Shown: positions 24,341 to 35,800 of the stretch, piece by piece
How positions within the stretch are numbered: the first letter of the stretch is position 1
How the letters are laid out: every line of letters begins with the position of its first letter
Assembly (NCBI RefSeq): GCF_947623445.1
Contig: NC_135248.1
Location: forward strand, 11,851,820-11,915,819
DNA from: Clavelina lepadiformis
Taxonomy: Eukaryota > Chordata > Ascidiacea > Aplousobranchia > Clavelinidae
Reading direction: 5' to 3'
DNA: 64,000 nt
Notes under the pieces: generated by a model
What the model saw: the letters and a program-made list of their open reading frames with translations, nothing else
Database searches by the model: none
Told to the model about the DNA's origin: nothing
Made by a program: the position numbers and the translations under genes

Positions 24341-26746
24341 GCCTTAATTAAGGTACAACACGTGTAAGTTGGCAAACTTCGAACGTGCATGCTGTGCCAT
24401 CAGGCACCAAAAGTCGTTTACATCTATTAGTAACACAAGTGATTATGACACAAAAATGTCCACGACGATGATGTATGTAATGAAAATTCCTTTGTTAACT
24501 CGCCTCGTTTTATCTTAATTACTTCTTGTGTTTGTTTCTGCTTCGGGCATTCCTTTGTCGAAGACTAAGATTACTTCACGGTTCGTATTGTCACAAACGA
24601 ACATCTTTTGAGCCGTGAGGTTGTGTTGCTTTTCTACTATTATTGTGTTACTATTATTCTATTATTTCAGATGAATGATTTACGTTAAATAAAGCTAAGA
24701 ATAACGGCATCATTTAGTACAATGTATTTCTCACGATGCGTTCCCAAGTGCAAGAGAAGCGGCTATGGCTGAATTTTGCTTTCTCTGAATCTGTTTCTCT
24801 AGTTTTCGAAATCGATGCTGTGGTTTCCAACAAAAACCTGGGTGTTTGTTACGAAAGCGAAGCACGTTGTTAAGTAGACAGTTACGCTAAGCGAAAATGT
24901 TCAGGTAAGTTCGAAATAACACCGTCTAAGGTCGGATTGAGTTAACCTGTTAACGTAACGACAAATTTGTCCGTGTCTCAATGTTAAATGTTTAAACTAC
25001 CTTTGCCGGCCCGCGGAAATATTACGTTAGTATGCATCAAACCGTTATATAAGAGAGGTTGGAAACCGCTCTAACCAGCGATTCACGGTATTCACATTGG
25101 CATGAAACGTCAGGCATTGACCGTGGAATTGCAAAGTCAACCTGTTGAAGACCGATAACGCACATCGCATTTCTGATGAGTAATCAAACGAATAAATCAC
25201 ACCTTGTAGGGCCAGCTACCGCAGATATCCGTAAATAACCTCACAAATTATAATAGAAATAAAACAATGCATGTTTCAAACGTTTTGTACGAAGGCATAT
25301 TACAAAGTTCACATCATGCATACAGTGGAAGATTACAGATTTTAGTCCATCTTCCTCTTTTTATAACTGAGCACAACGCGAATCCTACCCTATAGCGCCT
25401 GACAGCGGCGTATAAAAATTGGAAGAAACAAAACCTGTCATGTTTTAGCATTTAGCGATTGATGAGTAGAGCTGCTTCTGACCCCACGCAGTTTGATGGG
25501 AACTACCATTTACGCAGCAGCTTATAACAAACAGTATAAAACAGACACATAAAATTACTCCCGATAGACTATACATAGTTCATCAATAGCTATAGCTATA
25601 TATAATTAGCTATCACTTTAGCTAAATACTAACTATGCATACAGTTCAAAGATAGGATGTGCATACTTTTGTCTAACCTGCAAATTTCAACTGAAGTAAA
25701 ACGCGAGTCTCATACAGGATTTCAGGTACATGGGATGAGAATTTAAAGAGCAAATTAATGGTCTTTTTGTCCTCGGTTAACGGCACCGATGACGTTGGTG
25801 GTTTCTTTCCTTTGACATTATTTCTATCCATATTCTTTTACTGTGGTTAGTGGTAAAAGAATTTTTTTGGGGATTTCTTTAGATTTTCTTTAGATTTCTG
25901 TGAGAAAGGATCTGTTCTATACTGGCCTTAACCACTCGGCAATGCATGACATTTTACGGGTGACCATCGTAAGTTTAAAACAAGTCCACCTTTAATTGAA
26001 GATTAGTTTTCTGTAAATATACAGGAGAGATAATTTTTTACCGGTACATTTTTTGAAAATTACAGTATTTATGACCTATGCATCCATTTTTTGGATTAAA
26101 GGTCAACTTGTTTTTGGACTTGAATCTAACTCAAAAATTTTTGACTAACAAAAACTGTTTAAAGCACATTTGCTCAGAACGTTTTCCGACACCTTCAAAC
26201 ATTTGCTTTCAGCTCAAACTAATATTCAATATTCCTTGTCTGTGTGACGTTTTAAATGTGATTGTAAAGAGGCTTTCCATCCAAATCCTTTTCCACCTGT
26301 GGGACAAATGTAAGGTCTTCAACCTTACATTTTGTATGACTGTTAACACGATCTTCCAAGAGATATTTTTGCCAGTATGTTTTGCTGCAGAAGTGGCAGG
26401 AATAGCTACGGCTAGGTTGGTTACCTGAATACTTTAACAAATGAGCATTCAATTGATCACTTCTTCTGAACTTTCGATCTCAAATCGAACATACAAAAGG
26501 GATTTTTCCCTGTGTGAGTACGCATGTGACGCGTCAGGTTGCCACTATTTGCAAATGACTTTTCATACACTTTGCATGAAGAAAGTTTCAAACCTCATGA
26601 CTAGTTGCGACATGGTTTTTGAGTGTGTCAATTTTACAAAAGGTTTTCCCACAAACTGAACAAGGAAGCGATCTTTTGTTTTCGTGAGAATTCTTGTGAG
26701 TGATCTTCCATGAATTTGATTTAAAACTTTTTAAACAACATTGATA
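24341..26746. other. 2.4-kb block present in copy 2 but not in copy 1
   Basis: Copy 1 sequence matches copy 2 up to 2591/24340 and resumes at about 2595/26747, so 2406 bp here have no partner in copy 1. No terminal inverted repeats or target duplication are visible, so I cannot say whether this is an insertion in copy 2 or a deletion in copy 1. The first ~1.9 kb contains no recognisable gene; the last ~500 bp holds a zinc-finger pseudogene. Confidence 0.85.
26250..26735 (-). pseudogene. Degenerate fragment of the C2H2 zinc-finger gene
   Basis: On the minus strand this fragment parallels fingers 4-9 of the gene at 16773-19040 (equivalent to about 18490-18020). Exact shared words include gatcttttgttttcgtgaga and tgttttgctgcaga. 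Fingers remain partly readable (for example NAHLLKY and SYSCHFCSKTY) but frameshifts, a lost cysteine context and a small internal duplication near 26300-26330 break the frame. It is much more diverged than the two tandem copies are from each other, so it is an older duplicate. Nothing suggests expression. Confidence 0.85.
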
Positions 26747-26890
26747 AAACGAAAACGTTTCTACTTAAAACCCGCAAAAGCAGCACAACGTCTATTTCCG
26801 GTTGCGTCTTTTGAAGAAAATTAATTGTAATATGACAGAGGTTGATTCTATGCAGCCAAGCAAATGTAGGTACACAAAACACACTGATGT

Positions 26891-26917
26891 TATGATGATG
26901 ATGATGATGATGATGAT
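26891..26917. repeat. (ATG)9 microsatellite, copy 2
   Basis: Nine ATG units lie in the same place relative to CRIP copy 2. It is one unit shorter than copy 1. Confidence 0.9.
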
Positions 26918-27338
26918 GTTTTTATGTTTATGATGATGTATGTTTTGCAGTTAGGGCATTCAGCAGAGAGTAGCAGAGCTGAATGAAATATATGAAACAA
27001 TGTATTTGTATTTCTAAATAGATTTAATTGAAGCTTAGTTTAATTGTACTTATAAACCGTGGTCTTTTCGCCTCATAAAGTTATAGGCCATGTGTTTTCT
27101 ATAAGTATCGCGCTGGAGTGAGAGGTTCTGCTATAGAACATATCACTGCATATATCGGTTGATTGGGTCTTTATCGTGTTTTGTTAAACAAATTAAAAAA
27201 ACGCTTAGAGCGAGGCAGATATTACTATAGCTAGTCATATTGTGGGTGGATATCATATTTAAAATGTATTACTTTCCGTACAGCAGAAATTTTATTTGTA
27301 TCTGTTGAAAATTATTGCACGATTTCCACATTTACAAA

Positions 27339-27572
27339 ATGCCTAAGTGTCCAAACTGCAATAAAGAAGTATATTTTGCTGAAAAAGTGTCTTCTCTTGG
27401 GAAAGATTGGCATCGCCCTTGCCTTAGATGTATGAAGTGTGGAAAAAACTTGACAGCTGGAAGCCACGCCGAACATGAAGGCAACCCGTACTGCCACAAT
27501 CCTTGCTACGCTGCCTTGTTCGGTCCAGGAGGCTTTGGACACAGTTCAAAAACCGAGAGTCATAAATATTGA
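27339..27572 (+). CDS. CRIP1: Cysteine-rich intestinal protein (single LIM domain), copy 2
   Basis: This is the second copy of the 77-aa CRIP gene, again uninterrupted. It differs from copy 1 by only two bases that I can see, and both change the protein: K49 becomes N (AAG to AAC) in the highly conserved GKPYC stretch next to zinc ligand C52, and G69 becomes S in the tail. All eight zinc ligands remain. Copy 1 carries the family-typical residue at 49, so copy 2 looks derived. Flanking non-coding sequence is almost identical between the copies, so promoter and 3' region are duplicated too. Confidence 0.92.
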   Translation: MPKCPNCNKEVYFAEKVSSLGKDWHRPCLRCMKCGKNLTAGSHAEHEGNPYCHNPCYAALFGPGGFGHSSKTESHKY

Positions 27573-29865
27573 ACGTTTACTTATACACTTATACAGCTTG
27601 CAATTTTGTATTAATTAGTAACACCAAAAAACATTATCTTGTGTGTATACATAACAATGCTAAGCTTGTATTAATCTACTTAAACTTATTAAACTTCCAC
27701 TTTAATATCTTTTACCGCTTGCTTGCTTAAGTAGGTTACAAGATTGTATGGCATATACGCTTCACTATACCTGCACCAGAACAATGACCTCTCTCTTTGA
27801 ATGTTATCAAGTGGCCACAGTCACTACATACGTATGAGTTTAGATTTAAGGTTATCTTTAAACTTTTACATTCAACGTAACTAGATTCCAAAATTCATGG
27901 TTTTCCTCACGTATTGTAAGAAATTACTCACAGTAATCAAAGTCACAATGTTTGGCAGTAAAAATGCGTCTTGATTGCATGCGTGTTTTTTTGTTAGTTG
28001 TTTGTGCCGATTAAAGCGCTGATTTCACCCAAGAGCCTGGCTTGCGCTGATTGCCGTTAGTAATGATGACTGTTGTATACGTTGGTGCCATAGAGAACAC
28101 GCAGAAAGAGACGTTAAACGAGGGTAAGAAGGACGGTCGTGTGTTAAGCTAGACTGTTTTGAGACTTCGTCATCTCCTTTTTATAATCACATGAGTACCT
28201 TCTTTTAACACAAGTCGTTTATTGCAACGTGCAAGTATTTTATCTGGCTGTAGCGACAAACCGTTAAGCAGCAAGAACCGAGCAGAACGGACCAAATTCC
28301 ATTACAAACATGTTCAACAGATGCAAGCGTCGGTCAAAACTTTTTCACAGCTCAAGGGTAGGCGTATTACAATACAAACGTTGCCCATCTGGAAACCCAA
28401 TTGCATTTTTGTGAGCCAAAGTACGCCTACAAAAATGGTATAAGTTCTTCCACAGCAAAACAACGCTATAGGCTACGTATACGTAGAAGCTTTCGGTACT
28501 AGCCTACCTATATAGCCATTAGGCTAATAGGCCTACATAGCATAGGCTAGAGTTCATTAATATTAAAACGAGTAGCTCATGAGCACAAAGACGAAGAGGT
28601 TTGTGACTAAAGGCTGGAATTATTTCATTTTCAGCGCAACATACTTTTTTCTCATCTCGTTTTACGGGCTATGCACGAAAAAGTGACAGTTTTAGGCTTG
28701 TAATTTATTTTGTTCTTTGTCGCCATAAGCCGCTTACGTTCAAAACAAGTTAGCGATACTAAACCAAAAAATATCGAAAATCGCATTGTAGCCTATCTTT
28801 TATTTTTCTCCATTGATTTTATGACTTATTGGCTATGGTCAAAAGTATGATACCAACCTTATCACAGGAATATATAACGAGAAATACACTTATTATAATC
28901 AGTGAACAGGCAAAAGCGGGGCAACTATTTTTTCCCAAACTATATTTTCGTCGTCAAAACTAAGTCATGGTTAAAAAATAATTCAGCTTGAAAAAAGAAG
29001 GTTTCTATTGCATATTTACATCGAAATTTGGCGATTTACAAAAAGTTTTGTGTTTAATAAAATATCACTTTCCACCATTTGGAAAATATTGAAGCTTCAC
29101 ATAACTTAGCTTGCTTGACGTGCGACGGGGTTTCTTAAACTGGAGGAAGTCAAACAGCCCTCAACGGTGAGATACTGAGATTTACGTAATTCATAAAGTA
29201 ACTTCATAGGTAGGCCTACCACAGTACCGCAGTACTATATAGTATCGAATTACTGTACAGCGATATTTTTTCAGTACCGATACCAATACTGTTTTCGTTT
29301 TTAAAGGCAAGAAAAAAGTTTGTGCTAGAGGTAAGCAAAAATGAAGAAAATATTTAGATGTTCATTTAAAAAAAGTTTAAGAAAAAATGACATAGGATTG
29401 GAGAACATTATGTAGCCTACGTTTGGTTTGGTATGTATATTTCTTTTGTCTAAAATTGACTCCCATCGGTAGCGTTACATTACCGTCAGTCATTTTTTGA
29501 CCGGAAAATAACTGAAAACATTAGTTGTAATTATTATTTATTCCTTGCTGTTGGCTCATAACCGTCTTAGTAGTAAGGTCTAGTTTTTCTTTTGGTTGAC
29601 TGTCGAAGAAGTAATTCTAGTGTAGTCATGTTAGATATTTAAAAATTTCCAATGAAAAAAAAAAATTTAAATTATTGTGATTTCTATGTTAAGTTTTGTA
29701 TCTGGGGCAACTCGGGAAGCTTTTGCGCATTGTGGTACTTGCGCTTTAATTTGTTTGTTGCCAGTTGAAAGTTGATATTGCGTCTGTTAACTGTTATTGT
29801 TGTATTTTGTGCTAGATATTTTCATCACGTAACTATTTTTGCATAACTTTTTGACACTGGTGAAA

Positions 29866-32800
29866 ATGACCGCAACGGAGGAGGAGATATTAGCCGGACT
29901 GCACCAACTCTTAAAAAATGTTGAACCCTCAATAAAAAGCTCGCCGGATGCAGTTGACGTCGCTGAAGATACAATTTTACATCTAGAAGAAACTGATGAG
30001 AATTTTCATAAGTGCGATAAAAATGTTTTTACCTATTATTAGCTTATTTGTTTGTTACTATTACTAGCAATTAGGCTAGCAAAGCTTGAATGTTAGATCA
30101 CATTGCCTTGGTGCGGTGGTTCTTAACAGGCAGCCTGCGGCTGTGGGGTCCTTGGACCCCTACCCCTGTAGATTAATTATTTAAAAGGATTTCTTTTATT
30201 TTTTGATATGATATTTTGTTCAGTTGTAGTCATATCAAAAAGTTGTACTGTTTTTGGATGAGAAATCTCCTGCGCCACAAGATGAAACAATAGCCTCAGT
30301 ATGTGCCATTGATTTTTATTCCCCACACACCCAGCAAACTTTCCAATCTAAAGTTATAGCCTAACCTATATAATGGCTTTTAACACCATCACGCCAATAT
30401 TTGCATCTTTGTACGCATGAATTTTCGTCAAAAGCTGCCGTACTTTCCCATCAACTTGAAGATGTGAATAGTTATGAGATGATAGAAGAGAAATGAAGAT
30501 GTAATAACACCCACCCAAAGAAATGGAGTCCACTAACACCTCAATGTTGCTGTCTTGACCTTACTTGCTTGCTGTAGTATGGCAATGATTTTGTATTTTG
30601 GGCCGTAAAAGTTACAAATTTTATATTAAATTTTTGCAATCCGTTCTGTGACGATCCACTGTTTTCAATGACTCTTTTAAAGGGTCTGTGACCAGCAAGA
30701 GGTGATGACTCTGAAACTGAAACTCTGAAACTCATCACTGTGCACACTGAACTTTAACACGCTTATGGAGATTTATAATGAACAAACAAAATAATTTAGT
30801 TTTTCAATGCTGATTTATAATAAAAAAAACAGAAAATTGAAGCTTCAGTTCATTTTGTCACACTAAAATTTGTGTCTCAGTATTTTACCCAAACAAACAA
30901 GGCCAATTTGGTTAAAAGTTTGAAATAATTAATAACAATGAACAACAACTTGAAGCTTTAGTGCACGCCATCATGATAAAAGGCAAAAGTCCAGTATTGT
31001 ATGAGAGAGACATGTGTCTACCGAAAGTGTTTTTAAAGCATTTAAATTCTTGCTCTGTAAGATGCATAAAACATATATGCTTTACATTAAACTTAGCTGG
31101 TAGGTCATACTATAGCAGCCTTTGGATGTTGGCATGCTTCCCCAGGAAAATTTTGAATTTATACAATATTGAGAATGGCATAGGATGCACCAAATTTTGT
31201 TTAATTTTGGGATATTTGTTTAAAATTTTCAGTCAACTAAGGGCATTTTTTTGCTACCAATTCATGAAACAAATTCAGTGCTAGGCTATCAATTTATAAC
31301 AAGCCTCATCTTTAACGGTTTCCAGTAATTAATATAACTTAAATAATAGTGAGTCGTTAGAACAAACTTTAATAGGTGTTATGTTTCACTTGCCGATGTA
31401 CGATATCAAAAGTGTAATTTTCTCACTTAGCAGTACTGAGAAGTGTATTTGTGTACTAATTAGTGGTGTAACTGTTATATCATATATGCATATATATTTA
31501 ATACATATAGCACAAATTGATTGCTGTTTTAAAACTTTGTGTTAATGACAAAAATATTGAATATTTAGATATGATTTGGTGAAACACATTCGGCAGTGCC
31601 TTGAAAAGGAATTAGGATCGCTTGTGGATGAGGAAATTGAAAAAATGAGTATTTCTGGTGGAACTCATTCTGTTACACACCAAGAAACATTGGTTCAGGC
31701 TGTAACTAAAAAGACTACCGACTCCCAAATGTGAGAATTTGAATTTTCTAAACAATAAATGCCATACAACTTATATATATAAATTGCTAAAAGATACCAA
31801 TAATTAATAGAAAAACATAATCTGTTATGTATTCATGGTATGCTATCATATGATATGTAACTAAATACATATATATATATATTACTAGTGAACCAATAAT
31901 TTAAAAGTACAAATATTATGATCTTATTGTTTATCAATTTCCCTTAAAGATTTTCTGACTTAAGCCAAGACTTGCACGCGGTAACTTCATCAGCCGTAAG
32001 CACACTGTTGAAAAGTCTTGAAGAAGAGCAAAACAGCACCTTAAGTGATGAAGATACTGAAAGCCAAATTAGCAAACGAATGAAGTCGGTATTTAGCGAA
32101 GGGGCGTCTTCCTTTGGGTCGTCTTTCAATCAAGGAATGTTTTTCATGAGTCAGGTATATAAGCGTCAAATTATTAATTTATCAATGAGTTGTTTAGATT
32201 TCACTGGTACTAGTATATAAAGCAAAGCTTGTTAGATTATATTATGGTTTGTTAAGCGTACAACTTCTTTTGGTTATCTATTGTTACGTTTACGAAATTG
32301 TATCCAATGTTATATACCGTAACTATCAAGATCTAGCAAAAGTTCGAAAATAGCATACAGGCTAAGTTGCAAGTGGTTGAAGAAACTATTAAACACACAG
32401 GAACAATTTCACTGCATTGCTGAAGAACTTGACTCTCGGCAACCGTTAAACATTCGAAGAGAAGCACTGATTCGTCTGTGTCAAGTGCCACCGTCTGATG
32501 TAATGGCGAGCGAAAGTTGGGCACAACTTCGGGTGTCGCTGATCGATGCGCTCGCTGACAGTGATGCTTACATTTCTCACACTGCACTTAGTTTCCACGC
32601 GAAGATGTTTGCAGGTGCTTGAAGTTGGTTTTGATGTTTTTATTGTTTTAATAGGTTAGGTTGCGGGTGGTGCACGTTGCTCACATTGCACGGTGAAGTT
32701 TTGCAATCGTTTGTTTTTACAATGTCATGATTTATCGTTCCGTTTTTTGCAAGTCTAAAATAAAAATTCGGGTCCAGGGCACTAGCATTGTTGCCGAACA

Positions 32801-35800
32801 AATTAACCCTACAAACAAACTCCAGTTACACAGGTTTTTCTTTCACCAAGATAAAAAGATGTTTAAAGTGTATGTAAGTGTTTGGACTATAACAGTATAA
32901 GTCTCCCGATTAATATTATGTATTGATGGCTTATAAAAGAATAATTGTCTTGTGTTTGAGGCATGTCCAGGTATAATATATTGTACAGTAATCATCAATG
33001 GTCAAATGTTATTGTATTAGTGTCCAACTCACATATTATGAGAAGCACTTACACTTGCTTAGCTGAGCATTTGCTGAGAAGGTTTAAATCTACATCACAC
33101 CTTCCACTTCTTTCTGAACCTCTGGATATCACTGAACCCTTTGTTGTACAAACTCTAAAAAGGTTTACCATTTATCACTTAAATTACCATTTAAAGGTTT
33201 ACCATTTAAATGTTGTAATCTTTACATATTTTATTGCTTTTACTTTTAAGTTAACTGCTATTTGAGGTGGTGAGGATTGCTAAATTTGAATTCGTCAACC
33301 GTTATGAGATTTTTTACTAAATACAAATTAGGGTTCGGTTAGCAAATGAATTCCAACGGGAAGTCCCATTAATATGGGTTCGTTACCCTGAAAATTTCTT
33401 AGAAGTTGTCATCGACAGCACATTGAGTTTACTCACGGGTCATATGAAAACAGGTTTGAGATTTTTGTATTCTGAAGTTATATGGTCAGAATGTTTTAAT
33501 TTGTTGTTGGTATTTTTGAATATTGTGTTATTTTTCTTGTAATTATTGTGGCAAAAGCATAATTTGCTACACAGCTGGCAAGGACAGCACCAGAGAAAGA
33601 GTGTCTGTGCTTCATTTTTTATCACTAGTGGACACTAAAGCACACTGGTTCCGGCGTTGGCTGCACAGCAATTACAGTCGTGCCACCGTCATAAAAAGAA
33701 TTGAAGAAAAATACAGGTTAGTGAAAAGAAATCTTTTGCTGTAGGCAAAAACCAAATTTAAGCCTCATGTCTTTGAAATATAAAATGTTTTCCTAGACTG
33801 CTTGTCGTTGAGTCTGTGCAGCAGTGTCTATTATTCTGCCAGGATTGTGTAGGTCGCAATCATACTTTGCCTCGACATAGTACAGACAAAGTTGAAAGGA
33901 GGTATCACTCATAAAACGCACAAGTTTTGAACATTTGTATCTGTGAATGCAATTTTTTATTGTTGTTTACTTAAATGTGGTGTTTTTGCTATTATACCTG
34001 CTACATCATTTTGTGTTAAAAAGGACAACGTACATGCCAAATGAAGTTCGATATGCATATTTTTGCCATTCTTTGTCATTAATTGCACAAATACTGCATT
34101 ATTCTGGTGGCCGAAACCTATTTCCGTTGACCATTTCATCCAAAACTTTATCAATTCAACATCTCCTTGTATCTTGGATTAAGGTCAGAAGCACTTTAGA
34201 ATGTGAATATTATCACGACAAGGATGTAGTAATGCGCAATTAAAGAAAGTTTTTTGCTTTTAAAGCTGCTCAATTATGCCAAATATAAGCCTAAACCTGG
34301 CCACAAGATTTACGAGTCTGCAGCGTTGGTGGGAAAGGTACTGACTGTTCATCAATGCTGTTATTATCATTTAACGTGTAATTTGTTTGAATTGACGTAA
34401 ATCAATGCATCTCCATTCATTTAGGCTTTGTGCAGTCTTTGCATGTCAAATGCATTTGTAAAAAGCTGTATTTCTAGTGAAGTCATCAGCGCTTTACTTC
34501 AACCAATTAAGTCTTGGTTAGGTAAGTTAACAATGAAATTCAATAAAACAGTTACTTGAAAAGTCTGTTCTTAACGACCAATTTAATTTCAGGTGATTCG
34601 AATCCCAGGGCCAGTGAGATGACCATGTTGCATACGTCGGAAATCTTGGCAGCCCTAGCATCTACCTGCTCTGGAAGAAAATTACTCATGGAAACTAAAG
34701 AGAAAGACAAGAAGTAAAACGAGTTTTATCATTTTATAGGAAATTGGGCCCCATCTTAATCCCAGCTTAATCAAAGTCTATAACAGAAATCCTAACTGAA
34801 ATTTTTTTTGCAAACTTTTTAATTTTATTCAGCAATGCCCAAACTCTCAGGATTATCTGAAAACTTTGGAATTATTGACAAAGTTTTATTGTTAACTCTA
34901 GCTTTTTGCTAGAACTAGATTTTTATCTACCTCTGTCAAAGGTGTATCACACTGTGTCCTAGGCAATTTTGAAACCTGAAAATTTAAAGTTGTATTTTCC
35001 ATCCAGTTATATCTTTATATCAAAAGGCAGTCTGCTGCTCATACGATTGCGGAATTTGCACAAAAAGCACTCAGTGGAAAGCTGCCGTACGATCCACAGA
35101 GCAGTGGCAGGGCTGTTCCTTCTTACCAAGTTGTATGTGCGTATGTATTTATCTGTCGGCAGATATACAGCACATGCGAAGGCCTTCTTTTGCTTGACAA
35201 GTATCAACTTCACAGCAACATTGCACTGGCGTGGAGACAAGTAAGTTTGAAGATTTTTCTCTTTCTGTTGTTTCTGGCAAATTCGATGATGACTTTAAAA
35301 TAAGTTTTAAAATTTCATTTTGTTTTGCTTCACAAAAACATTGTTTCTTCATATAAATATGTCAAATTTTGTCTTTGGGTGTTGAAATACTTTATTGTGA
35401 CATTAATTTATTGTGTTGAAGTTAAAATATGTTGTACAAGCTTTGGTGTGGAAAGAATATATGTTATTTCATTTAAATATCAATGATATTCAGGTAACGA
35501 TATCATTGAAATTTAATGACTAAAATCCATGGTGTGAAAGCTTCACCCATTATCGTGATGGTTAGCATTTTACTGTTGCACCTGATACCGGCAGTTATCG
35601 GTGAAAAATAAATGATGCGTACAGTTGTGAAAGATAAAAGTTTGTTGTCGTTGTAGGCGTATGATCGCCGTAATGACAATCAACGACCTGGAGATGAGAT
35701 GGATTCTGTAGATTGTGATGCGCAAAGTTCTCCAACACAAGCAAGCTCTCAAAATCTTCACGTTTGGAAGGAAAATTTACTTGATAATCTTTTAAACTTT

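Larger units (their letters stand above)
10591..34737. repeat. Copy 2 (complete) of the ~24-kb tandem duplication
   Basis: This is the full duplicated unit, inferred from the junction geometry. Only 21557-34737 has its partner inside the window; the partner of 10591-21556 should lie upstream of base 1. The unit begins inside a GPCR gene, contains the C2H2 zinc-finger gene, CRIP and the first 12 exons of TBC1D32, and ends 24 bp into a TBC1D32 intron, after which the rest of TBC1D32 continues. An assembly artefact from uncollapsed haplotypes is the main alternative explanation. Confidence 0.85.
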
